From assembly GCF_014647975.1 (NCBI RefSeq), contig NZ_BMQF01000016.1, positions 1 to 64,000 of the forward strand: a DNA stretch of 64,000 nucleotides, read 5' to 3'. Every line of letters starts with the position of its first letter. Positions within the stretch are counted from its first letter, which is position 1. The DNA comes from Streptomyces fumigatiscleroticus. Its GTDB lineage: Bacteria; Actinomycetota; Actinomycetes; Streptomycetales; Streptomycetaceae. The notes under the pieces are model-generated. The model was not told where the DNA came from. It was given only the letters and a program-made list of their open reading frames with translations, and searched no databases. Position numbers and translations under genes: made by a program. Of this stretch, positions 9,143 to 18,000 are shown in pieces.

Positions 9143-9637
9143 TCAGAGCCGGCCGGCGGTGCGCGGCGCGGAGCCGGGGGCGTTGCGCATCGGCACCAGC
9201 ACACTGACGGTCTTGCCGCCGCCGGGCCGCCGGTCGACGGCGATGTCCCGGGCCAGGCGGATGATCAGCGGCCAGCCGTAACCGTTGCCGTGGTGTCCGA
9301 GCGGCAGGGCGCCGGAGCCGAACGCGGCCTCGGGCACGATGTCGCTGTGGTCGTCCACGGCTATCCGCACGCCCTCCGCGGTGGTCCGGGCCATGAAGCC
9401 GGCCAGTCCGCCGCCGTGCCGGATGGCGTTGGTGACCAGCTCCGAGACGACCAGCAGCAGATCGATGACGTCCTCGTCGCGCACCTTCAGACCGGCCGCG
9501 TCCCACTCCCCGCGCACCACGGCCTCGGTGTACGCCCGCGCCGTCGCGGCGCTGCTCACCACGGCCCGCGCCGCCGTCCGGCCCGGCATGTCCCCGTCGC
9601 CGGAGCGCACCGAACCGCCCCCGTCGGTTGGCCCCAT
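9143..9637 (-). CDS. GHKL ATP-binding anti-sigma-type kinase (RsbW-like)
   Basis: About 164 residues. N-box VVSELVTNAIRHGGG, G1 box AVDDHSDIVP and lid GYGWPLIIRLARDIAV are present. The C-terminal GWP...RLA..D.AV...GGK pattern is shared with the protein at 34110-34571, so the two are paralogues. Start is uncertain: the ATG at 9637 has GGGGACA about 10 bases upstream, while a TTG at 9706 would overlap the STAS stop by a TTGA and add 23 residues. It lies directly downstream of the STAS gene, so the two probably form a kinase-antagonist pair. Confidence 0.8.
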   Translation of the reverse strand: MGPTDGGGSVRSGDGDMPGRTAARAVVSSAATARAYTEAVVRGEWDAAGLKVRDEDVIDLLLVVSELVTNAIRHGGGLAGFMARTTAEGVRIAVDDHSDIVPEAAFGSGALPLGHHGNGYGWPLIIRLARDIAVDRRPGGGKTVSVLVPMRNAPGSAPRTAGRL

Positions 9638-9702
9638 GTCTGTCGTGTCCCCGAAATCCACTCGCTCGGCACCGTCCCCCGTCCTCGGGGGTTCGGCCGG
9701 TC

Positions 9703-10077
9703 TCAACGCTCCGTCACTGCCCTCGGCACCTCCATCGCCCGCTCGGCGTCGTCCGCCAGGACGAGGAACCGCGCGGTCCCCGTCACCTCGAACAGTCTCC
9801 TCACCCCCTCCTGGAACGGTCCCGCGACCACCAGGAGGCCGCCCCGGTCCCGGTGGGCCCGGTCGGCCTCCAGCAGGACGTGCAGGATGGCGGAGTCGGC
9901 GAAGCCCGTACCGGAGAGGTCCACCACGGTACGCTCCCCGTCGGCGGCCCGGGCCGCCTCGAGCGCCGCGGCCAGCGCCGGTGCGCTGTCGCTGTCGATG
10001 TCCCCCGCCACCCGCACGACGACGGCGTCCCGGTCCGTGTGGCGCGTGACGGCGGGCACCCGCTCGTCGCTCGTCAA
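9703..10077 (-). CDS. STAS anti-sigma factor antagonist (RsbV-like)
   Basis: 124 residues, one STAS domain. VVVRVAGDIDSDSAPAL forms the first strands, and the expected phosphorylatable serine is in GTGFADSAILHVLL. A TTG start at 10077 is preceded by AGAAGAGG; a GTG six codons later is an alternative. Partner of the GHKL kinase immediately downstream. In this family the unphosphorylated antagonist traps the kinase and frees a sigma factor. Confidence 0.82.
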   Translation of the reverse strand: MTSDERVPAVTRHTDRDAVVVRVAGDIDSDSAPALAAALEAARAADGERTVVDLSGTGFADSAILHVLLEADRAHRDRGGLLVVAGPFQEGVRRLFEVTGTARFLVLADDAERAMEVPRAVTER

Positions 10078-10161
10078 CCTCTTCTCCCGTCGGCTCTTCC
10101 TGTCGTCACCCGGACCACCGTAACCGGCTCCCGCCGCGGCGCTTCGGGCACCACCGGATTC

Positions 10162-10533
10162 TCAGGTCTCGCTGGTCTCGCGCGGCGGCAGCCGGTGGTA
10201 GTAGTCGCCGACGCTCGCCAGATACCCGGGGTCCATCGTCTCGCTGTCGGTGCGGAACCGGGGAGCGGACTTGACCTCCTCCCGGGTGCAGGCCAGCGTG
10301 ATCCGCCGCTCTTGCGGATCGATGCCCGTGACGACGCCGACCGGCACCAGGACGCTCCGGCCGAAGACCCAGACCCCGGTGTCGACGACCAGGTGCCGCA
10401 TGCCGTAGTGGTCGGCCTGCCGGTCCACATGGCCGATGGTGCCGTCGCTCGCGACGACGGTGCAGCCCGTCAGGTCCTCCCCCTCGACGTGACCGCTGTC
10501 CGGCGTGTACGACCAGATGGTGTCAATGGGCAC
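10162..10533 (-). CDS. PRC-barrel domain protein
   Basis: 123 residues. VPIDTIWSYTPDSGHVEGEDLTG leads into GCTVVASDGTIGHVDR and a GVWVFGRSVLVPVG strand, the PRC-barrel pattern found in photosystem H subunits and RimM, and in small actinobacterial stress proteins. The GTG at 10533 is chosen because AAGGAG lies 6-11 bases upstream; a longer frame exists but lacks a site. A GAAT-N15-GGGTAT sequence about 86 bases upstream suggests SigB-type control. Molecular function is unknown. Confidence 0.8.
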   Translation of the reverse strand: MPIDTIWSYTPDSGHVEGEDLTGCTVVASDGTIGHVDRQADHYGMRHLVVDTGVWVFGRSVLVPVGVVTGIDPQERRITLACTREEVKSAPRFRTDSETMDPGYLASVGDYYHRLPPRETSET

Positions 10534-10618
10534 GCTGCTCCTTCCCTTCCGGGTCGGTGACGAGTTCATGGCCCGGACGGGCCGGGGACTGGCCGCCCGC
10601 CCGGTTCCACAGCAGCAA

Positions 10619-10643
10619 ATACCCTGCTCCGGTCACCGCATTC
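10619..10643 (-). promoter_or_regulatory. Probable SigB-family promoter of the PRC-barrel gene
   Basis: Read on the minus strand: GAAT (-35), 15-base spacer, GGGTAT (-10). This matches the GNNT-N14-16-GGGTAY pattern described for streptomycete SigB-type promoters. The predicted transcript would start near 10611, leaving a leader of about 78 bases. Confidence 0.5.
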
Positions 10644-10675
10644 GGAGCGCGGGGACACCCGGCACCGGCGCCTGC

Positions 10676-11062
10676 TCAGCCCGCTCCCGGACGCTCCCGC
10701 CCACCGGCGCCGTCCTGTCCGTGCACGGTCAGGTACTCCAGGGTGCCCGTCATCTCCAGCAGCCGCTCCAGGCCCGCCGGCCGCTCGTCCAGGTGCAGCC
10801 GGACACCCGCCCGGCCGGTGCGGCGCCGGATCAGCAGCAGCGCGGACAGACCGGAGGAGTCGACGGTGCCGAGCCCGGCGAAGTCGAGGCGCAGCCCGGT
10901 CACCGGGCGGACCGCCGTCCCCTCCGGCCGGAGCAGCGAGGTGACGGTCTCGACCAGTTCGCCGTGCGTCTCGTAGTCGAGATCGCCGGTGATGCGCACC
11001 ACGGCCGAGCCGGGTGCGGTGTCGACGGTGAGGCCGAAGGAGGGCGGAGAAGTGGTGCTCAT
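10676..11062 (-). CDS. STAS anti-sigma factor antagonist
   Basis: 128 residues, one STAS domain. SAVVRITGDLDYETHGELVE and the phosphoacceptor region GLGTVDSSGLSALLLIRR are typical of SpoIIAA/RsbV. The ATG overlaps the stop of the upstream B12-binding gene by four bases (ATGA, 11059-11062), so it is translated with it. It is the last gene of the PP2C / B12-binding / STAS operon and is the obvious output protein, dephosphorylated by the PP2C enzyme at 12168-13859. Confidence 0.88.
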   Translation of the reverse strand: MSTTSPPSFGLTVDTAPGSAVVRITGDLDYETHGELVETVTSLLRPEGTAVRPVTGLRLDFAGLGTVDSSGLSALLLIRRRTGRAGVRLHLDERPAGLERLLEMTGTLEYLTVHGQDGAGGRERPGAG

Positions 11063-12171
11063 TCGGTGTCTCCGGGGCCGGGGTCGTTCGATGCCGGCAG
11101 GTGGAGCCGAAGTGTCTCGCGCGCCAGGGCGAGGGTACGGCAGGCGCGGGGGCAGTCCCGCAGCTGCCGGGCGAGCAGCTCCAGGGCCGGGTCCAGACCG
11201 ACGGCGGGCACGCCGCGGGCCTGGAGGACACCGGCGGTCCAGGTCAGGAAGCGGGTGAACAGCTCGGGGTCGTCGACGTACAGCGCCGTGCCGAGGTGGT
11301 CGACGATGTGGGCGATGTCCTCGGCGGTGCGCTGCCGCTGGACGTCGTCGTAGGCGCGCATCGGCGCGAAGCGGTCCTCCAGCCCGGTGAACGTCTCCTT
11401 CACCAGCCGCCCGCGGGCGCCGACGACCAGGGTGTACTCCTGGTCGGCCAGGTGGGGCAGGTGGTCGACGGCCTGGAGGGCCGTCAGCGGATCGGGGCGG
11501 ACGAGGCCCTCGTCCAGGACGGCGGCGGCCCCGCGGGCGTCCGGCGCCCAGGCGTCGGCGCCCAGCGCCCGGGCGTAGCGGCCGTCCGCGCCGAAGGCGG
11601 CGCCGCCCGCGAGGACCGGGACCCCCGCCGCCTGACAGGCCGTCAGGGCCGCGTGCGCCGTGGGCAGATGGACGGGGAAGGACGAGGACAGCGCGACGGC
11701 CCGCGGCCCGGTCCGGTGCAGATGGGCGATGAGGTGCGGGGTCGGCACATGGGCGCCGAGGAAGTCCACCGCCCAGCCGCGCCGGCGCAGCACCTCCGCC
11801 AGCAGCCGGGCGGGCAGGGCGTGCCACTCGCCGTCCACGCACGCCACGGTGATCTGCCCGGCCGGGGCGGCGGGGGTTCGGCGGTGGTCCGGGTGATGGG
11901 CGAGGGCCGCGATGACGCGTTCGTGGATGGCCGTGACCGCGTGCTCCTGCGCCACGGTGAGGCGGCCCGCCGCCCACTCCGTGCCGACCCGCACCTGGAG
12001 CGCGGCGATCACGTCGAGCAGCACCGTCTCGACGGTGGCCCCCGAACGCAGCGCGTCCAGGACGACGTCGAGGGCCCGGTACTCGTCACCGGCGTGCACG
12101 GCGGCCCACATCCGGTCGCGCACAAGCCCGAGGCCGGCCCGCTCCGGGCCGGCGGGGTCGACCGCGGTCAT
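11059..12171 (-). CDS. Cobalamin-binding signalling protein with CarH-type light-sensor signature
   Basis: 370 residues. Residues 15-95 are a four-helix B12 cap domain; residues 105-225 form a Rossmann-type B12-binding domain with the VDGEWHALP loop (His117 in the lower-ligand position), GAHVPTP and the VLAGGAAFG phosphate-loop region. W66 and E76-H77 are spaced exactly W-x9-E-H, the signature that caps the adenosyl group in CarH/LitR photoreceptors. No DNA-binding domain is present; a helical C-terminal segment of about 140 residues follows instead. Four-base overlaps join it to the PP2C gene upstream and the STAS gene downstream. Light or redox control of partner switching is an inference. 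Confidence 0.85.
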   Translation of the reverse strand: MTAVDPAGPERAGLGLVRDRMWAAVHAGDEYRALDVVLDALRSGATVETVLLDVIAALQVRVGTEWAAGRLTVAQEHAVTAIHERVIAALAHHPDHRRTPAAPAGQITVACVDGEWHALPARLLAEVLRRRGWAVDFLGAHVPTPHLIAHLHRTGPRAVALSSSFPVHLPTAHAALTACQAAGVPVLAGGAAFGADGRYARALGADAWAPDARGAAAVLDEGLVRPDPLTALQAVDHLPHLADQEYTLVVGARGRLVKETFTGLEDRFAPMRAYDDVQRQRTAEDIAHIVDHLGTALYVDDPELFTRFLTWTAGVLQARGVPAVGLDPALELLARQLRDCPRACRTLALARETLRLHLPASNDPGPGDTE

Positions 12172-13859
12172 GCCGTGTACCCGCCTGCGGTGTGGCCGTC
12201 CACCGCGCTCAGGTGCGCGTGGCGCGGCGCCGTCACCGCCACGACGGCCATGTCGTCGTGGCGGCCGCTCCCGGCCCACTGCTCGGCGAGCATGCGCACA
12301 TGCTCCACGACCGCCTCGGCGGGCATCCCCGCGCAGTGCGCCAGCGCGGTCTCCAGCCGCCGCTGGCCGAACATCTCGTCGCCCAGCGGGCCGCCCCGGG
12401 CCTCCGTGACGCCGTCCGTGAAGAGCAGGCACGTTTCTCCGGGGGCCAGGCTGACGCGGGCCGTGGTGGAGGTGATGTCCCAGAAGACCCCGACCAGGGT
12501 GCCGCGGGTGGCGACCTGCTCGATCCGCCCGTCGGTGCGCACGACGAGCGGCGGGGGGTGACCCCCGCTGGTGATGCGCAGGTCGACATTGCCGCCGCGG
12601 CGGATCACCGAGGCCAGGAGCAGGGTGACGAACCGGGTGTGGTGGGAGCTGATCAGCGCCCCGTTGAGCAGGCCGAGCAGCCGCTGGTGGTCCCCGGCCA
12701 GCGGCAGCAGCGCCTGGAGGGTGTTACGGATCTTCCCGGTCAGTACGGCCGCCTCCAGGCCCTTGCCGCAGACGTCCCCCAGCGCCACCAGGGTCTCCTG
12801 GTCGTCGTCCGTACCGGGATGGACGTCGTAGAAGTCGCCGCCCACGTGGTCGCTCTCCGCCGAGGGGCGGTAGGAGCCCGCGAAGTCGACGCCGTGCAGG
12901 CTGTGCAGCCGCGGGGGCAGCAGTTCGCGCATCAGCGTGGCGGTGACGGCGGCCTGCTCGGCGTACATGCGGGCGGCGGACATCGCCGCTCCCGCGCGGG
13001 CGGCGAAGAGGCGGGCGAAGACCTCCTCGTGCTCGGTGAACGCCTGCTGGCGCCCGGACCGCAGCAGCACCAGCGCACCGGCCGGCACCCCGTGGCCCGG
13101 CAGCGGGGTCACCACGGCCGACCCGACCGGCCCCGGGAAGTCCTCGGGCACGAGCCACGAGGGGATCGAGGCCGGGTCGATCCAGCGGGACGGCACGGGC
13201 GGGAAGCCGCGCAGCGCCTCGCTCAGCCCCGGGACGTCGGCGACCACCGCCCGCACCTGCCGGTGGGTGGCCTCGCCGCCGGAGCGGCAGTACGTCGCGG
13301 GGTACCGGCCGCCGCGCGCGGGGGCGAGCACGACGGCGGCCTCGGCGAGGTGCCGGGCGGCCAGGTGCGCGGTGACGTCCATGCAGCGTTCGAGGTTCAG
13401 CGAGGACAGCAGCGCGCTGGAGGCGCCGGCCAGGAACGCGGTGCGCTCCCGCTCGCTGTCGAGCGCGGCTTCGGCGAGGCGGCGGTCGGTGTCCTCGACC
13501 AGCCACCACATCACGCTCCCGTCGTCGGTGCGGCTGGGGTGGGCCTCGAAGGTGCGGCGGCCGACGCTGCCGTACGCCCGCGGCCCGGCCTCGCACACCG
13601 CCACGGCGGAGCGGGGGGTCAGGCGTTCGTGGGCGTCGGAGATCCACCCGGGGGCGACGTCCCGGAGCCGGGCACCGCCGACCGCCTCCGGCAGCAGCAG
13701 GGCCGCCGCCGGGTTCAGGTCGACCAGATCACCGGCGGGGTCCGCCACCAGTACCGGGTAGGGCGCGGCGCTCCACGCCGCCCCGGAGGGGCTCCGGCGC
13801 GGGCCGGCCGGACTGGGGTGAGATGTGTCCACGACAAGGGCGCGCTGCGGCGAGCCCAC
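12168..13859 (-). CDS. PAS-GAF-PP2C (SpoIIE/RsbU-type) serine phosphatase
   Basis: About 563 residues. A PAS-like segment (PYPVLVADPAGDLVDLNPAA) and a GAF domain precede a SpoIIE phosphatase domain with GGDFYDVHPG, VALGDVCGKGLEAA and LLFTDGVTEARGG, which supply the metal-binding Asp/Gly residues. It should dephosphorylate a STAS antagonist, most likely the one two genes downstream. Start: GTG at 13859 has GGAAAGG just upstream; an ATG at 13901 is the alternative. First gene of the three-gene operon with the B12-binding protein. Confidence 0.87.
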   Translation of the reverse strand: MGSPQRALVVDTSHPSPAGPRRSPSGAAWSAAPYPVLVADPAGDLVDLNPAAALLLPEAVGGARLRDVAPGWISDAHERLTPRSAVAVCEAGPRAYGSVGRRTFEAHPSRTDDGSVMWWLVEDTDRRLAEAALDSERERTAFLAGASSALLSSLNLERCMDVTAHLAARHLAEAAVVLAPARGGRYPATYCRSGGEATHRQVRAVVADVPGLSEALRGFPPVPSRWIDPASIPSWLVPEDFPGPVGSAVVTPLPGHGVPAGALVLLRSGRQQAFTEHEEVFARLFAARAGAAMSAARMYAEQAAVTATLMRELLPPRLHSLHGVDFAGSYRPSAESDHVGGDFYDVHPGTDDDQETLVALGDVCGKGLEAAVLTGKIRNTLQALLPLAGDHQRLLGLLNGALISSHHTRFVTLLLASVIRRGGNVDLRITSGGHPPPLVVRTDGRIEQVATRGTLVGVFWDITSTTARVSLAPGETCLLFTDGVTEARGGPLGDEMFGQRRLETALAHCAGMPAEAVVEHVRMLAEQWAGSGRHDDMAVVAVTAPRHAHLSAVDGHTAGGYTA

Positions 13860-14118
13860 CGCCTTTCCGTCGGACGGAGATTGCTTTCTTCCGGCAACCA
13901 TCTCCCGGGCAGGGGGTCGGCTGCAAGGCCATCGGGCCGAACTCCCGCCGGAACCGGTCGGCCCACGGGCGCGGCCGTGCGGCGCGGCCCGGACGGCCGA
14001 TTCCCCGGGTATGCGCCGCGGAAAGCGGGGCACGAGAGGCCGTGGAGGCGCCGTGGACGCCGGCATCGCCGAAGAGCCGGGAAGCGCAGGGCCCCACGGA
14101 AGGGAAAGGAAATATCAC

Positions 14119-14691
14119 ATGACGTCGTCGCAGCCCGCTGTGAAGTACACGGTCCCCGGCCTGGAACTCGAGGAGGGCAGCAAGGTCGTCGAACTGCTGC
14201 GGGTGCGGCTGCACGCGCTCAACGACCTTTCGCTCACCCTCAAGCACATTCACTGGAATGTGGTCGGCCCGCATTTCATCGCCGTGCACGAGATGCTCGA
14301 CCCGCAGGTCGACCGGGTGCGCGAGATGGCCGACGACGTGGCCGAGCGCATCTCCGCCCTGGGCGGCGTGCCCGCGGGCACCCCGGGCGCGCTGGTCGCC
14401 GAGCGCACGTGGGACGACTACGACGTCGGCCGGGCCGACGCGATCGCCCATCTCGGCGCCCTCGACCTGGTGTACACCGGCCTCATCGAGGAGCACCGCA
14501 GGGTCCGGGCCGAGGTCGCGGAGATCGACCCGATGACCGAGGACCTGATCATCGAGCAGGTGCGGGACCTGGAGCAGTTCCAGTGGTTCGTGCGCGCCCA
14601 TCTGGAGAGCGCGGGCGGCTCCCTGTCGACGGCCGGCGCGCACACCGAGCGGCAGGCCGCCGAGTCCGCCGGGCCGGACGGCGGCCGCTGA
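14119..14691 (+). CDS. Dps-family DNA-binding / ferritin-like protein
   Basis: 190 residues. The ferroxidase signature is present: HIHWNVVGPHFIAVHEMLD followed by DRVREMADDVAERI, giving the His, Asp and Glu ligands shared between subunits of the dodecamer. It oxidises and stores iron and shields DNA during stress or spore formation. ATG at 14119 follows GGAAAGGAAATATCAC. A GGGTAT at 14007-14012 hints at SigB-type control, but no matching -35 is seen. Followed by a perfect 13-bp terminator hairpin. Confidence 0.92.
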   Translation: MTSSQPAVKYTVPGLELEEGSKVVELLRVRLHALNDLSLTLKHIHWNVVGPHFIAVHEMLDPQVDRVREMADDVAERISALGGVPAGTPGALVAERTWDDYDVGRADAIAHLGALDLVYTGLIEEHRRVRAEVAEIDPMTEDLIIEQVRDLEQFQWFVRAHLESAGGSLSTAGAHTERQAAESAGPDGGR

Positions 14692-14714
14692 GACCGGCGG
14701 CCCGACGGCCTTTT

Positions 14715-14748
14715 CGGGCCCGTGACCGGACGCGTGGTCACGGGCCCG
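14715..14748 (+). terminator. Terminator of the dps gene
   Basis: Perfect 13-bp stem CGGGCCCGTGACC / GGTCACGGGCCCG around the 8-base loop GGACGCGT, 24 bases after the dps stop. Confidence 0.8.
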
Positions 14749-14870
14749 TCGGCACCCTGGGTGCCCTACGGGCGACCTCGCGGAAAACCCTGTCGAGTAC
14801 CCCCGTTCTCTCCGGCCATGCACGGTGAGTTCCTCTTCGGTCCGGCATTTTCGGGCGCGCTCCCGCGGCT

Positions 14871-14900
14871 TTGTTCCCACCCCGCCCAGTGGGTTAGCCT
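14871..14900 (+). promoter_or_regulatory. Possible housekeeping promoter for the poly-HAMP kinase
   Basis: TTGTTC, 18-base spacer, TAGCCT, about 138 bases upstream of the kinase start, inside the 345-base gap after dps. The rest of that gap (14749-14870 and 14901-15037) shows no gene; 14901-14930 is locally AT-richer. Confidence 0.35.
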
Positions 14901-15037
14901 GCGGCGTATTTTCTCCTCGCGCGAATCCGTGAACAGCGGAAACGGGCGTGCGGCAGCCGGGCCGCGGATCGGCCCGGCAGGGGGGTTTTGCGAGTTCTCG
15001 CCGGTGAGGACTCCTGGGGAGCGGAACGAGGGTGCGC

Positions 15038-18000
15038 ATGACCAGCAACAGCGCCGGGGTCGTGGATGCGGTCCCGGGCGATCAGGAGTTGCGGCGGCTC
15101 CTGGCGGGCCTGACGGCCGTCCGGGACGGTGACTTCGGCACGCGGCTGCCGGACGACGCCGACGGTCTCATGGGCGACATCGCCAAGGTCTTCAACGGCA
15201 TGGTGGACCAGCTGTCGGTGTTCACCTCCGAGGTCACCCGCGTCGCCCGCGAGGTCGGCACCGAGGGGACGCTGGGCGGACAGGCCGTGGTGCCGGGCGT
15301 CTCGGGCACCTGGGCCGATCTGACGGAGTCGGTCAACGCCATGGCCGGCAATCTGACCACCCAGGTCCGCGACATCGCCCAGGTCGCCACCGCGGTGGCC
15401 AAGGGCGACCTCTCCCAGAAGATCGACGTGCCGGCGCGCGGCGAGATCCTCCAGCTGAAGGAGACCGTCAACACGATGGTCGACCAGCTCTCCGCCTTCG
15501 CCGACGAGGTCACCCGCGTCGCCCGCGAGGTCGGCAGCGAGGGCCGTCTCGGCGGCCAGGCCCAGGTGCCCGGTGTCGCCGGCGTCTGGCGCGATCTGAC
15601 CGACTCCGTGAACCACATGGCGGGCAACCTCACCAGCCAGGTCCGCTCCATCGCCCAGGTGACCACCGCCGTGGCCCAGGGCGACCTCTCCCAGAAGATC
15701 ACCGTCGACGCCCGCGGCGAGATCCTGGAGCTCAAGAGCACCATCAACACCATGGTCGACCAGCTCTCCGCCTTCGCCGACGAGGTCACCCGCGTCGCCC
15801 GCGAGGTCGGCACCGAAGGACGCCTCGGCGGCCAGGCCCAGGTGCGGGGCGTCTCGGGCACCTGGAAGGACCTCACCGACAACGTCAACGTGATGGCGTC
15901 CAACCTCACCGGCCAGGTCCGCTCCATCGCCCAGGTCGCCACCGCGGTGGCGCGCGGCGACCTCTCCCAGCGGATCACGGTCGAGGCCGCGGGCGAGGTC
16001 GCCGCGCTGGCCGAGGTCATCAACACGATGGTCGACACGCTGTCGGCCTTCGCCGACGAGGTCACCCGCGTCGCCCGCGAGGTCGGCACCGAAGGACGCC
16101 TCGGCGGCCAGGCGCATGTGCCGAACGTCGCCGGCACCTGGAAGGACCTCACCGACAACGTCAACTCGATGGCCAACAACCTGACCGGCCAGGTGCGCAA
16201 CATCGCCCTGGTGACGACGGCGGTGGCCCGGGGCGACCTGTCGAAGAAGATCGACGTCGACGCCCGCGGCGAGATCCTCGAACTGAAGACGACGATCAAC
16301 ACGATGGTCGACCAGCTCTCTGCCTTCGCCGACGAGGTCACCCGCGTCGCCCGCGAGGTCGGCACCGAAGGACGCCTGGGCGGCCAGGCCGAGGTGGAGG
16401 GCGTCTCGGGCACCTGGAAGCGCCTCACCGAGAACGTCAACGAGCTGGCCGGCAACCTGACCCGCCAGGTGCGCGCGATCGCCGAGGTGACCAGCGCCGT
16501 CGCCGAGGGCGATCTGACGCGCTCCATCAACGTGGAGGCGTCCGGCGAGGTCGCCGAGCTCAAGGACAACATCAACTCCATGGTGGAGTCGCTGCGCGAG
16601 ACCACGCGGGCCAACCAGGAACAGGACTGGCTCAAGACGAACCTCGCCCGGATCTCCGGCCTGATGCAGGGACACCGGGACCTGCCCGTGGTCGCCGAGC
16701 TGATCATGGACGAACTGGTGCCGCTGGTGGCGGCCCAGTACGGCGCCTTCTACCTGGCCGAGGACGGCGAGAGCGGCCCCGAGCTGCGGCTCGTCGGCTC
16801 CTACGGCTACCCCGACGACGAGGCCCGGCCCACCCGTATCCCGTTCGGCCGCACGCTGGTCGGGCAGGCCGCGCGCAGCCGCCGCACCATCGTGGTGGAC
16901 GAGCTGCCGCCCGACTACGTGACCATCTCCTCCGGGCTCGGCCAGGTGGTGCCGACCGCGCTGGTGCTGCTGCCCATCGTGGTCGAGGGCCAGGTCCTGG
17001 GCGTCATAGAGCTCGCGTCGGTGACGCCGTTCACGCAGATCCACCGGGACTTCCTGGAACAGCTGATGGAGACCATCGGCGTCAACGTCAACACCATCGT
17101 CGCCAACGCCCGTACCGACGAGCTGCTGGTGGAGTCGCAGCGTCTGACGGCCGAACTCCAGGCCCGCTCCGCCGAGTTGCAGGTGCAGCAGGAGGAACTC
17201 CAGCGCTCCAACGCCGAGCTGGAGGAGAAGGCCTCGCTGCTGGTGGAGCAGAACCGGGACATCGAGGCGAAGAACCTCCAGATCGAGCAGGCGCGGCAGG
17301 AGCTGGAGGCGCGCGCCCAGCAGCTGTCGCTGGCCTCCAAGTACAAGTCGGAGTTCCTGGCCAACATGAGCCACGAGCTGCGTACACCGCTCAACAGCCT
17401 GCTCATCCTGGCCCAGCTGCTCGCCCAGAACCCCTCGCGCAACCTCACCCCGAAGCAGGTCGAGTACGCCGGCATCATCCACTCCGCCGGCTCGGACCTG
17501 CTCCAGCTGATCAACGACATCCTCGACCTGTCGAAGGTCGAGGCCGGCAAGATGGACGTCACGCCCGAGCGGGTGGCGCTGCGCCAGCTCATCGAGTACG
17601 TCGAGGCCACCTTCCGGCCCATGACGACGCAGAAGAGCCTGGACTTCACGGTGACGACCGCCACCGGCGCCCCCGCCGACCTGCTCACCGACGACTCCCG
17701 GCTGCGCCAGGTGCTGCGCAACCTGCTGTCCAACGCGGTGAAGTTCACCGAGCACGGCAGCGTGGAACTGCGCATCGAGCCCGCGGCGGACGACGAGGTG
17801 CCCCAGGGCGTGGTCCGGGGCGGCGCCGTGGTCGCCTTCCGGGTGACGGACACCGGCATCGGCATCCCCGAGCAGCATCTGGAGACCATCTTCGGCGCCT
17901 TCCAGCAGGCGGACGGCACCACCAGCCGCAAGTACGGCGGCACCGGCCTGGGACTGTCCATCACCCGGGAGATCGCCCATCTGCTGGGCGGTGCCGTCAC

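Noticed and set aside
12936..13761. Plus-strand frames opposite the PAS-GAF-PP2C gene
   Set aside because: They are shadows of the minus-strand gene, which has clear domains and overlaps its operon neighbours correctly.
14799..14824. SigB-type promoter match on the minus strand after dps
   Set aside because: It points into the dps terminator with no gene downstream; GGGTAY with a loose -35 can occur by chance.
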